From: Polytrichum commune | Lineage: Eukaryota > Streptophyta > Polytrichopsida > Polytrichales > Polytrichaceae | Reading direction: 5' to 3' | Length of the DNA stretch: 64,000 nt | Assembly: GCA_950295325.1 (NCBI GenBank) | Contig: OX485806.1 | Location: forward strand, 44,509,169-44,573,168 | In this document: piece after piece, positions 1 to 10,880 of the stretch | Layout of the letters: every line of letters begins with the position of its first letter | Position numbering within the stretch: position 1 is the stretch's first letter | The notes under the pieces: generated by a model | Told to the model about the DNA's origin: nothing | The model's input: only the letters and a program-made list of their open reading frames with translations | The model's database searches: none | Position numbers and translations under genes: made by a program

Positions 1-455
1 TGGTGCTTGTGAACCACTGTCCTCCACTTCTTCGTCTATCGACTACAGATTCAACCCTCCTTTGTCCCCTCCACAGGTATTCTGCGAGTCTGAAGGGGTC
101 CCTCTTCCTTCTATGGACGTTTTCTCCTTCTTCTTTAGATCTCTCCGTCTCCTCTGTTTTGAAGTGCTGAAACTCGTCCCTCCCTTTCTCTTCTTTCGCT
201 TCTTTCCAGGATCGATTGTGGAGACTGTATTTTGGTCTAGTTCCTTCATGTGTGCGTTCCAGCTCCCCTCTCTTCCTCCCTTTCGTGCTCTCTACTCTCT
301 GGGCATCCCTTTACTTCTCTCACTAAATGACCCTTCCCCGACCTTCTCTTAGCTTTATAGTACCATTGTTCAACGTTTAGGGTTTCCAATTCTCTTTTAG
401 CCTTGCCTCGTTTTCCTTATTTGGATTTTTCTGTTATTCGTCCCTGTCTTTGTCC
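1..455. other. Pyrimidine-rich leader-like stretch, no gene recognised
   Basis: The strand shown is rich in CT runs (ctcttcct, tctcccct) and has no convincing coding frame. It ends at the ATG at 456, so it could be the 5' untranslated leader of the reading frame that follows. I see no clear TATA box, and the region may instead be the inside of a decayed element. Confidence 0.3.
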
Positions 456-1159
456 ATGGCTTCCTCATCCACAACTCCATGTGTTTCCGAGATGGTTGAG
501 CTCCGTGCCACTGGCGTGGGGATCCCCCTTCTTTTCCCCATAGATGCGCACGGTTTTGCATCTGTCTCTTCCCTAGACCTTAGTATCAGGTTTTCGTTGC
601 AAAACACTACAATATGGGTCGAGCGCGAAATTTATGATACTGCTACTTCTCTTTTGTCATTGACCATGCATGAGAATCCTAGGGTTGCCGACAGCGGCTC
701 TTCAATGTGGGAACTCTGCGCTAGTAAATACAGGGTGTACGGACTCCCATGTCCTTGCACGAATGTATCCACGGATATCCGTACCCCTCCCCATTCCTCT
801 GCGTCCACTTTCAATACTCCTCCCTTGGTCAAAGTTAAGATTGAGCCCGGTACACAGACTGTCATACATCTTTTCGATTCCTCCGATGGTGATGATCCCC
901 CCGTTTCCACTCCCAGTCACAAGCCATCCCCATCCTCCGTCCGTTCCACCTTTGTTACCCCCCCTCCTCCGTCTCCTCTTCCTCCCTTTCCAGGCAAACC
1001 CCCGATTTCCATTCTTCAATGTCTACGTTCTCTTGCCTCCATGCCCGGTAGGAAGAACATCCTCAAGAAGCTGGATTATGACACCTTACAAATTCAAGAG
1101 GTTAATTACCTGCTGCCTCGCTTTGATGGTGATCTCATGTTTGTCTTACCCCCACTCGG
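456..1159 (+). pseudogene. Unrecognised proline-rich protein, 3' end cut by a repeat
   Basis: An open frame begins at the ATG at 456, in good context (tgtccATGG), and stays open to a stop at 1209-1211. The last ~17 codons lie inside a dispersed LTR-like repeat that starts at 1160, so the native protein probably continued and has lost its C-terminus. Visible features are a Ser/Thr-rich start, a short acidic stretch, a VKVKIEPG motif that resembles a sumoylation consensus, and a Pro/Ser-rich linker (PPPPSPLPPFPG). A more ordered segment near codons 205-230 contains KKLDYDTLQIQEVNYLLP. No domain is recognised. It could be a host gene fragment or a gag-like reading frame of a retroelement. Confidence 0.45.
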
Positions 1160-1617
1160 TGTCGCAACCCTTGCTAGCCCCCTTGACAATCTTGCCAATT
1201 TTCAATCCTAGCAAAGGTTACGAGCGCTAACCATTCGCATTCCGCCATGCCAATGGTTAGCTCCTCCTACCCCGGACCATATAGCTCATAGGAGGGAAGC
1301 AACCCTCCTACTTTGCTTTCGGGACTCACCCCTTAATCGGTAACCCATTCCTAGATGTGGACTTCCATCCATGGAAGTCCAATCCCATGTTGATCATCGC
1401 GTTGCCGGAGCAACACTACAACAACCCGAACCATACTAGGCAACTATGGCCTCACATTGGGCCAAAGCCCATGGAGGCCGTGCCGTTCGGCCTCGGGTGG
1501 GTGAGGCCACACCACCTCACCCATATAAGCCTCTAGGACTCTACGCGGGGCCCCTACCCCACCGTCAACCAACCTCTTGTCTCTCTACCAAGAGTTGGGG
1601 CCAAGTGGACCCTTTCA
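1160..1617 (+). repeat. LTR-like dispersed repeat, copy A (3' truncated)
   Basis: This copy begins TGTCGCAACCCTTGCTAGC and matches 44578-45005 in the same orientation and 51236-50780 inverted. Shared landmarks are the short inverted stretch TGGACTTCCATCCATGGAAGTCCA near 1360, the sequence cccatataagcc near 1520 (a likely TATA box) and ctaccaagagttggggccaagt at the end. The homology stops at about 1617, halfway through the ~970-bp full unit seen at 50264-51236. Confidence 0.75.
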
Positions 1618-1751
1618 AATTCACGGCCTTTTGATTTATTTTTTGACCTAAATATTCCACGGAAATAGGTCACAATTTTATTCTATTTTTAGGATAATCT
1701 AGAATATATTGAGAATATTCGATACTTTTAAAAAATACTTCTAAATTTGGT

Positions 1752-3215
1752 ATGAGAAGTTTACTAAATTTAATTCCTTTCCGCTCTACGCTCTACGCTC
1801 ACATAGCTGTGTCGTCCGATAGGATTGGACATCGAATAACAAGGTTCCGTTGGGAGAACGGTTTGTTATTTGGATTGTGGCCGGATGGGACAAGGCATAT
1901 TGTTCCTAGGCCGGATCAGAGGGCCTCCTTGGTGCAACAAGTGCACGAGGAACTTGGCCATTTTGGCATACGCATGACACATTCGATGTTGCGTGGCCAA
2001 TATTGGTGGACTAGCATGCATCAGCAGGTGGCTGCCTATGTCGGGAGGTGTGAAGTTTGTGACCGGGTCAGGTCCAGCTTTAACACCTTATCACCTCGGT
2101 TACAACCCTTACCTATCATGGGATTGGGCTACCGTTGGTCGCTGGACTTTGCAGGGTCGTTGGTGGTTACACCACGTGGAGCAAAGTACGTTTTGGTGAT
2201 GGTGGAGCATTTTAGCAAGTAGATTGAGTTTGTTGCTCTACCCCAAAACTCTGTAGAGTTGGCCGCGGCCGCCTTTTTGGATCGTGTGTTAGCACGTTTT
2301 GGAGCACCGGCTAAGGTGTTGACGAACGAAGGGAAGGAGTTCCTTGGTGCTTTTGAGGAGTTGTGCACTAAGGCACTCATAGATCACCGTACCACCTCTC
2401 GGGATCATCCGGAGGCAGATGGCTTAGCTGAACGGGTTGTTCAGACAACCAAACATGGCTTGAGGAAGTATGGATTACTTCGGGGAAGCCACCGGGATTG
2501 GGACCTTATGTTGCCTTGGATTGCTATGGGCTATCGATCTAGTAGGCAGGCCTCTTTGGCATCCTACAGCCCATATCAGTTATTGTATGGACGTGAGCCT
2601 ATTCTCTTGAGTTCTATTCGGAAAAAGTTAGCTCCTGCTGTGGACTTGGATGACCCAAACATTTGGGCAGAGTGTTTGCCGGAGCAGGCTTAATTCTTCC
2701 AGAGGGCCATGCCTATGGCCTTGGAGAATTTGTCCATTGCTCAACACCGTGACACATTGCGTTATGTACGCATTCACAGCGGTGCTTACCGACCTCAGTT
2801 GCGGAGATTCCGGCAAGGGAATTATGTTTATCTCCAATGTGAGGCGCCTACGACATTGGATGTCAGGGCGGGGCGCACTATCCTTCGGGTGAAGGAGGTG
2901 TTGCCGAGTGGTTTGTTGTTATTGGAAGGCAAGGATGGTAGGGAATGTCGCGAGCATTCCAAAAACTGTGCCCCATGTCATCTACCCATTGAGGGTACAG
3001 TTCATCCTGAACTGGCTGTCGTGCCAAAGGGTCTTCCATGTTTTATGTGTGGAGAGAAGAAATGAGTGGCTACTATGCTCTTGTGTGATCAGTGTCAATG
3101 TGGTTGGCACATGGCATGCTTGAGGCCACCCTTGACTTCTCTACCATCTGGACAGTGGAGTTGTCATCGTTGTCGAGGATCTTCGGTACTTGGTGCTTCC
3201 AACAATCATACTTAG
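1752..3215 (+). pseudogene. Ty3/gypsy integrase with C-terminal PHD finger, decayed
   Basis: One frame runs throughout but is broken by TAG at 2220, TAA at 2691 and TGA at 3063. In order it shows an H2C2 zinc-binding module (VHEELGHFG...YWWT...CEVCD, about 1945-2075). It then shows an integrase core with SLDFAG for the first Asp, TNEGKEF where the second Asp is normally DxG (here Asn), and DHPEADGLAERV for the Glu region. A basic C-terminal domain follows (about 2740-2960). The end is a PHD-type zinc finger (CFMCGEKK...LLCDQCQ.GWHMACL...SGQWSCHRCRG, about 3036-3185). Integrase joins retroelement cDNA to the chromosome, and PHD fingers usually read histone H3 tails. Protease, RT and RNase H are absent upstream, so this is a 5'-truncated copy. 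Confidence 0.85.
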
Positions 3216-3491
3216 TGATCTTGTGTGGTTTTCATCATTTTATGCGTACTTAAATGGAAAATGAGGAATTATGGCTTAGAGACGTAATCAACATGAGGCG
3301 GTGGATTTAATTCTTTGGGATCTGATGGCCAAACATCAGAGGCGATTAAGGATTGGGCTCACCATGCACCCAGCCTACAGTTCCTTGGAATAACGTTTAC
3401 CACACTAGTTAGTTGCGGAGAAATCTTTCATTATCCATGCCTTTTAAATTGGCATTGGTCCTAGCTGCTTGGCGGGACTCCATAGTCAGCT

Positions 3492-3500
3492 GAGGGGGGG
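3492..3500 (+). other. Polypurine tract of the PHD-gypsy element
   Basis: A GAGGGGGGG run lies two bases before the TGTCGAGG that opens the downstream LTR. This is the expected place for the primer of plus-strand cDNA synthesis. Confidence 0.7.
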
Positions 3501-3502
3501 CA

Positions 3503-3944
3503 TGTCGAGGTGTGTTGTTTATGTGTGACTTTGCTATGTTTTAGTGTTGTTTGTTAGTGGTGGTTGGTATTTAAGCTGCAGTGACACACGATCGTTATTT
3601 ACACGACAACTATCACGGTATGTGGCGTCGACAGCCGCACCTTATCCGTTAGGTTTCGTTCATGTAGATTTGGATGGATGAATCTAGATGTGAAGAAGAA
3701 TGCTCCTAAGTGAGGAGCCTCCTTATTGGCTTGGCATTCTTGCCAAGTCAAGTCTTGTGAGTGAGTGTGTGGAGAGAACTTGTGTGAGGTGAAAATTGCA
3801 TGTTGTTACAATAAATATTTAGTTCTTCTCCCCCTACTTACACTCTTGGATTCTCCCGTGGTAGAGTGAGAAATAGCTTGAGTCATTGTGTGCATTTGAA
3901 GAAAGATATAGAGCTCTTGCAAGGGTTTGACTCCCTTCCTTCTT
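3503..3944 (+). repeat. 3' LTR of the PHD-gypsy element (probable)
   Basis: The segment opens with TGTCGAGGTGTGTTG directly after a polypurine tract and holds an AATAAA at about 3810, as expected near the end of an LTR R region. The right boundary is placed where a second TGTCGAGGTGTGTTG begins at 3945. The last bases before that are not a clean CA, so the true end could be a few bases away. Confidence 0.6.
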
Positions 3945-4053
3945 TGTCGAGGTGTGTTGTTTATGTGTGACTTTGCTATGTCTAAGTGTTGTTTGTTAGT
4001 GGTGGTTGGTACTCGAGTTGCAGTGACACACGATCGCTATTTACACAACAACT
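3945..4053 (+). repeat. Second, truncated copy of the same LTR start
   Basis: About 109 bases repeat 3503-3611 with a few changes (tgtcgaggtgtgttgtttatg...cacgatcg.tatttacac.acaac). The similarity ends abruptly at about 4053. Two LTR starts in tandem suggest LTR-LTR recombination or a second insertion. Confidence 0.65.
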
Positions 4054-7041
4054 TCGCTCTAGCCCCTTCTACCACCTCCTTTGCATCTCCATACTCTTCA
4101 TCCGCATCCCAAACTCGGCGGTCAACAACCTCGAATCTTTGTAAATACTCTGTTATGAATCTTAGGCGTACATGGACATGCCGTATTTCAAGGAGCTGCT
4201 GAAGGCATGACGCTGAAAGGAAAAGCCAGATTGTTCAATTGTTGAGAGTGGATTGCGTAGTCCATACCCTCTTTGCCCTTCGTTTTAAACTAGCAACATT
4301 CACGGCAGGCACAAACATTGCCCACAAATGCACATACATTAGTGTAGAGTATGAGCGTAATTGGTCGATAGGTGATTGTAGAACGCCGAAAGCATGTCAG
4401 CTCCTAAGCCACGCGTAAATGTACAGAAGATCGCGGACAAATCACTGAGGACCGTGCGTACCTGCCCCGAGGAAGAATCGGATGAGGACAGATGCTCCTA
4501 TGAGGAGAAACAAGACAGGAGAGTGGGCAAAAATGAAAGAACTCTTGAAGCCATTGGTGCAAGCAAGCAAAAATATATTAGCGACTGAATAAACTTACTT
4601 TCTCATCCCCTGTTGCTTCGGGTTTAGGGTCGTTGTGCCTCCTCGTTCAGTGCGCGACTTAGTCCAGGCGCCAACGAGGGTGCGGGGATGCTGAGGGTGA
4701 AAACCACCAGCCCTCGACTAGGGTTTGCTGCCATCAGTCATTGTTGTGTCATAGTTTTAGCACGTGGCTATGGAATCTAGGGCCCACATGGACGGCCACG
4801 ATACTGTCAGCTAGCACCTCCCTTGTAACGAGTCTTTTTCCAACATCGAGGTTTTTGGCGTGCTCGCGAAGACTACTTCGCAGCCACTCTGCTGCAGCTA
4901 TGTGTTTCATCCTCCTCGTCTTTGCCATTTTTCTTCCTCGTCATCATGCTAGGTGTTACGTCCTCTATGTTTTTCTGCTAGTTTTTTGCCCCTATTGGTA
5001 TTTTTTGTTGCTGCTGCTAGGTGAATTTGTTGTTGTTGCTGCTAGATTGTTTCTTCCTCCTCTCTGCTGTTGCTACAAGGTTTTTCTTCCTCCCCTCTCC
5101 TATAGCTAGGTGTTTCTTCCCTCATGTGGTTCTTCCTCCCTGGAGATCACATGTGGGGGGTTCTTATACATTGTGGGATCATGTCCCACCTCTCGAGGTT
5201 TAGGGGTTAGGCCTAGAGTATGATCACACACAGAATCCGAGGACTTATTGTCCCCTGAAACCAGTCTCCACCCCACCCATCGAGGCAAACCCCCTATCTT
5301 TAGCACGCTCTTTAAATCCTTACATAGAGACTGCCTAGATTTGATTTCCATTTGTTGTCCTCAGGTTGATGTGATTTGCTTGTTTGGGAGGGGGAGGATC
5401 CAAGTTCAGTTTGGTGCAGGCGTGAGAGTGTGAGAGGTCACAAACAGGTAGGCCAAACTGTGACAGTGTGCCGCTGCCGCAGACAAGTGCCGAGGATTAC
5501 AAGGCTGGGGGTATTGGAAGATTCGATCAAAATGGAGTGTGAGCCCATTTTTGTGCCCACATGCTTCAGCGAGGCCAAGGAAACATTAAAAAGTTAGAGC
5601 AGTGTCATTTTGAGTTTATGAAGGAAAATAAAAAAGAGTGGAAGGTTAGGATTTGATGTAAATAAGTTAATCTTAAGATGTTAGTGGGGCTTAAGGGGGT
5701 TGAATTATTGCAAAACGAGAATTCTTAAAAATTGTGGAATTAGTTAAGGTTGAGCGGAGTGATGGAAGTTTTAAGGGTTGAGGACTGTTCGTTTAAGGAC
5801 CACGAGACCTTCCCAGCTGGGACGAAGCCTGAATTCTAGGATCCAGTCGAGAGGATGAGGGAATGCTCGATGCCAGGGTCACTCTCTCTAGTGTGTGGCA
5901 GGGGATAGGCAGGGGGCGGTGCCGAATGCGGCAGGAAGACCCTGGGCAATGCAGGTTGCTATAGGAGTGAGGATTGATGCACTGAGTCGGAAGTTGTTGG
6001 ATTGCAACCGGGTGAGAGGATGGTTGGGTAGGATATTTTTGAAACGCACCAAGGGAGTACATTGGGACAGGGGAGGCGAGCCTGGGTGTCGAGGAGGGGT
6101 AGCGATACAATGAAGAGGAGACTGTTGGGAGGTCTGAGGAGCCAAACACGCAGGAAGGCTTCCCCGAAGGGATGACAGGCCAGTTGGTATCAACGGCTGA
6201 GAGTAAGCCCGAGGGGGGACGGCTGGGTTTACTCGAGGCCGTGCTGGTTTGGTATTTAGCACTGTAGCCTAAGGCCACCTTTGAATTAATTATACAGTTA
6301 GCATTGAAACACCAAGACCTCCAGGGGGGCCGCTTAGCATTGAAGTTATAGGATTTAGGTAGGGATAGAGTGTGGGTTGCTTGTGAGGGCTTACAAGTGT
6401 TTGTGAATGCCTGTGGGTTCAATTATAATAAAGAAAAAGGTGTCAAGGCATCAATTCAACAATTGACGTGGGAAAACCATACATTGTAATGGGTGATTTA
6501 TGGCAAGGGTGGAAGGGGGATCCTTCACTTGGACCACAACACAATTAAAGGTGGGGGTGATCCTGGCTCACATGGAGGGAGAGGAGGAGTCCACAAAGAC
6601 GAAGACCGAAGATGAATACAGTCCAGGTGAGTTTCGGGAACATTCACCATGGATGCATTTTCTTGGTTTAGGGTAGATCGTACTTCTCCCTTTTTGATCC
6701 CTGCAAACATCCTAGTGATTCAACTACATCACAAATGTTAGTCCTACCGACCACCTCGAGTAAAGACATGTTAGTTGGTAGGCATGTATGCACTTAAGCT
6801 AGATGGGGCTGAATTTGCTCGTTGTCCTAATCTGGACCCCTAGGTTTGATTGGTATATGGTTTAATAGGGATCGAAGAACAAACTTCATAAAACTACATG
6901 TTTAAAAGAGATTGGACTATGTTTTCAAGTGATAATTATTACTCAGTGAACACAATTGGGAGGACATGTGTATCCAGCTAAGAAATCAATAGGTGGTCTC
7001 CTTATCATTGAGGCCAATGCTATTGCTCCGGAAGCCTATGG
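4054..7041. other. No gene recognised; GC-richer segment at 5.8-6.3 kb
   Basis: Only short frames without recognisable motifs occur. The stretch 4740-5110 is pyrimidine-rich with gct/gtt repeats. The segment 5790-6260 is GC-richer and is followed by AT-rich sequence with AATAAAG near 6427. That composition resembles the solo LTR at 46375-48246, so it may be another decayed LTR, but I could not align the ends. Confidence 0.3.
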
Positions 7042-7938
7042 GTAGGATCCCCAAATCAAATTTTGCTTTGGGACCTAGGTTTGATGTATGTGTGAAGTTT
7101 TTGTTTGGGTATATGATATGGGAGAGTATATGTTTGTGTATATGATATGTCACATAGACATCCTCTCGGAACCGAGAGGGTGGTGGAGGGGTAGGATCCC
7201 CACATCAGATTTTGCTGTGGGACCTAGTTTTGAATAGGCATAACTTCCTCAATACTTGCCTGAATGTGGCAAGTGATTAGTCCATTGGCATCTACAAAAA
7301 ACGTAGATGAAGATGGATTGGTCGTTTGGTAGAATCAGAGAACGTATGAGGAAGTAATGATGGTCTAAAGTTTCTAGGGGCTTCTAGGCCAAACCGGCTA
7401 AGGGAAAATGTATACTTGGCCCCAACTCTTGGTAGGGACCCCTCTCGGTTCCGAGAGGGTGGTGGAGGGGTAGGATCCCCACATCAAATTTTGCTTTGAG
7501 ACCTAGATTTGATGTATGTGTTAAGTATTTGTTTGTGTAGATGATATGTGAGAGTATATGTTTGTGTATATGATATGTCACATAGACACCCTCTCGGTTC
7601 CGAGAGGGTGGTGGAGGGGTAGGATGCCCACATCAAATTTTGTTTTGGGACCTAGGTTTGATGTACGTGTGAAGTATTTGTTTGTGTATATGATATGTCA
7701 CATAGACACCCTCTCGGTTCCAAGAGGGTGGTGGAAGGGTAGGATCCCCACATCAAATTTTGCTCTGGGACCTAGGTTTGATGTATGTGTGAAGTATTTG
7801 TTTGTATAGATGATATGTGAGAGTATATGTTTGTCTATATGATATGTCACATAGACACCCTCTTGGTTCCGAGAGGGTGGTGGAGGGGTAGGATCCCCAC
7901 ATGAGATTTTGTTTTGGGACCTAGGTTTGATGTATGTG
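7042..7938 (+). repeat. Hairpin satellite array, ~120-bp units
   Basis: Tandem units carry ccctctcggttccgagaggg, then ggtggaggggtaggatccccacatcaaattttg, then gggacctaggtttgatgtatgtgtg, then tatatgatatgtcacatagaca. Hairpins start near 7162, 7441, 7589, 7709 and 7858. The spacing is 120 bp between clean units and 149 bp where an extra ~29-bp gtgagagtatatg block is present. The array is interrupted by an LTR fragment (7207-7436) and by a solo LTR that starts at 7939. Confidence 0.85.
7207..7436 (-). repeat. Fragment of the TGTCGCAACC LTR family inside the satellite
   Basis: The sequence aggcataacttcctcaatacttgcctgaa through ggccccaactcttggtaggga matches 50600-50812 on the same displayed strand. 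It therefore lies in the same orientation as the solo LTR at 50264-51236. A second copy of the fragment lies in the satellite at about 9338-9525, joined to the hairpin at the same base. Confidence 0.7.
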
Positions 7939-9282
7939 TATGAGCCCAAAATGGTTGCTCATATTTGTTTTATGTTTAGAATTTATTTAGAATTACATTT
8001 GGAGTGTTATTGAAACAATCAAAAGTATAAAAAGAGTGAGACTTGGTGTGGTTTATGTTTTAGGCCTTAAGCCTATTTTGTGTGGTTAATTAGAAGCTTA
8101 GTGACATTAGGGAGTGTTTTGGTTAAGTGTGTAGTGTTTGATGAAGCAAGGGGAAGGGCCTTAGATTTAAATGTTTGATTTAGAACATGTTCTTGTTGGT
8201 TTTGGGGGTGAGGGTTTAGTGGATAGGATAAGGTCCTACCAAGTAGGAGGAGGTTAAGGGGTTTGTGGGTTGGGTGCACTCTCTTCCTCTCCTTTTTTTT
8301 TTTTTTTTTTTTTTTCCCCTCTTCTCGAGGATCTTGAGCTCTGAGAGCTAGAAAAATGTGTGAATTAGATAAGGAGATTTGAGGGGAATTAGTGAAATTA
8401 AGTAGGAAAATTAGGTAGGGGGTTTGGGAAAATCAGTGGAATTAGGTAGGGGCTTAGTGGGATTAACTAGGAATCTGGTTTGAAGGGTAGTTGTCGACTG
8501 CTACAAAGGGAATTATGGTTTGAAGGGTAGCTGCCGACTGCTACAAAGGGAATTCTGGTTGAAGGGCAGCTACCGACTGCTACGAAGGGAATTATGGTTG
8601 AAGGGCAGCTGCCGAATGCTACAAAGGGAATTCTGGTTTGAAGGGTAGTTGCCGAATGCTACAAAGGGAATTCTGGTTTGAAGGGTAGCTGCCGAATGCT
8701 ACGAAGGGAATTATGGTTGAAGGGCAGTTGCCAAATGCTACAAAGGGAATTCTGGTTGAAGGGCAGTTGCCGAATGCTACAAAGGGAATTATGGTTTGAA
8801 GGGTAGCTGCCGAATGCTCCGAAGGGAATTCTGGTGTGAAATGTAGCTACCGAGTGCCACAAGGGTGAATTCTGGTTTGAAGGGTAGCTGTTTGAAGGAC
8901 CGAGGTGATATAAAGGGGGGGAGCCGTAGAGTTACACTAGACTAGGTGCTAGTTGGTTAAGTAGGTTATGACCTAATATTAATTTAGATAATTAGTTCAT
9001 TAGCAAGCTAGGTGACTACAAGGCATTAGTAGGTGGAATTAGGGGGTGGTTTGTGGTTGAGTTGTGTGGGATTGTAATTGAGGACGCTAATAGTGCCATT
9101 ATGGAGAAGAGTGTTTCTTAACACTTGTAAACTTGTTATGGAATGAATTGGGGTGCCAAACATTGATGTGAAATGCAATGGAAATTAATGACATTGGAAT
9201 GATTTAGCTAGGTTAGTATGAATGTGATCCCCACTCCCTCACCAGGACTAGGACGCTTAAGGGTGTGTGGTTTGGCCTCACA
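7939..9282 (+). mobile_element. Solo LTR (TRTGAGCCCAAA family) with perfect target duplication
   Basis: The element starts TATGAGCCCAAA and ends GGCCTCACA. Both sides carry the 5-bp duplication ATGTG (7934-7938 and 9283-9287). Removing it and one ATGTG restores the satellite unit gatgtatgtgtgaagttt, so the target site is unambiguous. Related starts occur at 10307 and at 46375, where the first bases are TGTGAGCCC. The G-to-A change in the first dinucleotide here explains the non-canonical TA start. No internal coding region is present, as expected after recombination between two LTRs. It contains a poly-T run near 8289-8315 and a 40-bp minisatellite. Confidence 0.85.
8478..8895 (+). repeat. 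40-bp minisatellite inside the solo LTR
   Basis: About ten copies of a 39-41-bp unit (ggtttgaagggtagctgccgaatgctacaaagggaattct) occur head to tail with modest divergence. Two subtypes, ggtttgaagggtag and ggttgaagggcag, are interspersed in a partly ordered way, which suggests expansion in blocks. The repeat makes an open frame on the minus strand that I regard as non-coding. Confidence 0.9.
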
Positions 9283-10306
9283 ATGTGTGAAGTTTTTGTT
9301 TGGGTATATGATATGTCACATAGACACCCTCTCGGAACCATATGTGGCATATGTGGCAAGTGATTAGTCCATTGGCATCTACAAAAAATGTAGATGAAGA
9401 TGGATTGGTCGTTTGGTAGAATCAGAGAACGTATGAGGAAGTTACGATGGTCTGAAGTTTCTAGGGGCTTCTAGGCCAAACCGGCTAAGGGAAAATGTAT
9501 ACTTGGCCCCAACTCTTGGTAGGGACCCTCTCGGTTCTGAGAGGGTGTAGGGGGTAGGATCTCCACACTTGATTTTGATCATTTGAGCTAGGTTGCTTGT
9601 ATGTGTTGAATGATTATTGGTGCAGCTAATATGTGCAAGCTAAGGAGTCTGGTAGTATAAGGAGGCCAAATCTTGATTAGTTAGGTTAGGTTAAAAATAA
9701 TTTCAAGTTAAGAAGTTGGGACATATAGAGACCCTCTTGGTTCCGAGAGGGTGTTGGGGGGAGGATCTTCACACCAGATTTTGATTGTTGAGGCCGAGAT
9801 GCTACTGTGTAGAAAATGTTTGTAATCATTGATTTAGTTACAAGGTTGGGGGTTGGGTACAACTCAGACCCTCTCGGTTCCGAGAGGGTGGTAGAGATAG
9901 TATATGAGGGCCAAATTTTAGATTGTTAAGGCCAAGATACTAGTATGTATTTCATGTTTGATACTCCTTCAACTAGTTAAAAGGTAGGGGATTGGGTGCA
10001 ACTAAGACCCTCTCGGTTCCAAGAGGGTGGTAGGGATAGTATATGTGGGCCTAATTTTAGATTGTTAAGGCCGAGATGTTGGTATGTATTCCATGTTTGA
10101 AACTCGTTCAACTAGTTAAGAGGTAGGGGGTTGGGTGCAACTTAGACCCTCTCGATTCCAAGAGGGTGGTAGTCTCAGTATATGTGGGCCTGATTTTAGA
10201 ATGTAAGGCCGAGATGCAGGTATGTATTCCATGTTTGAAACTTGTTCAACTAGTTAAGAGGTAGGGGATTGGGTGCAACTTAGACACTCTCGGTTTCGAG
10301 AGGGTG
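9283..10306 (+). repeat. Hairpin satellite array, ~139-bp units
   Basis: The satellite resumes after the solo LTR. Hairpins lie near 9526, 9724, 9868, 10007, 10145 and 10284, and the last four are spaced 138-139 bp. The spacer (gtatatgtgggcctaattttagattgttaaggccgagatgctggtatgtattccatg...ggggattgggtgcaactta) differs from the 7.0-7.9 kb spacer. The hairpin itself is almost invariant. Confidence 0.85.
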
Positions 10307-10880
10307 TATGAGCCCAAAATGGTTGCTCATATTTGTTTTATGTTTAGAATTTACTTAGAATTGCATTTGAAGTCATTATTGAAACCTCAAAAAGGATTAA
10401 AAAGAGTGAGGCTTGGTGTGGATTTATGTTTTAGGCCTTAGGCTTATTTATTATGGTTCATTAGAGGATTAGGGGCATTAGGGGTTGTTTGAATTAAGAT
10501 TGAGAGTGTGTGTGTTAAGTAAGGGGAAGGGCCTTGGGGTTTAATTGGTTGAATTAAGACCTTTCCATGTTGGTTTAGGGGTTGAGGGTGTAGTGGATAG
10601 GATTGGGTTTATTTTTAGATGGAACGAGTTTAAGGGGTGTGGTTTTGTTTTGTTGAATATCTCTCTTTCTCTCCCTCGGCAGCAGCTGAGGGCCGCTAAG
10701 AATTGCAGCTGGGCTGCTAAGAATGTTGCAGCTGGGTCGCTAATGTGGCAGATGGGTCGCTAACATGGCAGCTGGGTCATTACAGGGGTTGCAGCTGAGA
10801 CTGAATTTGAATAGTGAGAGGGGGGAACTAATAGTGTTACACTAGATTATGTGATAGTTAGTTAATTAGATTGAGCTTGA
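10307..10880 (+). repeat. Truncated LTR of the TRTGAGCCC family
   Basis: The sequence TATGAGCCCAAAATGGTTGCTC matches the left end of the solo LTR at 7939 almost base for base and begins directly after a satellite hairpin. The homology continues to about 10880 (tagtgttacactagattatgtgatagttag) and then stops. Where the 7939 copy holds the 40-bp minisatellite, this copy holds a different short repeat (gcagctgggtcgctaa, about 10680-10800). Confidence 0.75.

Noticed and set aside
4741-5109. Hydrophobic 122-codon frame resembling a membrane protein
   Set aside because: The Leu/Phe/Val richness comes from simple gct/gtt/ttc repeats, and no homologous motif or supporting context is visible.
8659-8862. 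Open minus-strand frame over the 40-bp minisatellite
   Set aside because: It is a by-product of the repeat; units vary between 39 and 41 bp and no start context or homology supports coding.
7042-10306. CRISPR-like array of hairpin repeats
   Set aside because: Units are long, spacers are themselves repeated and the DNA is plant nuclear; this is a satellite.
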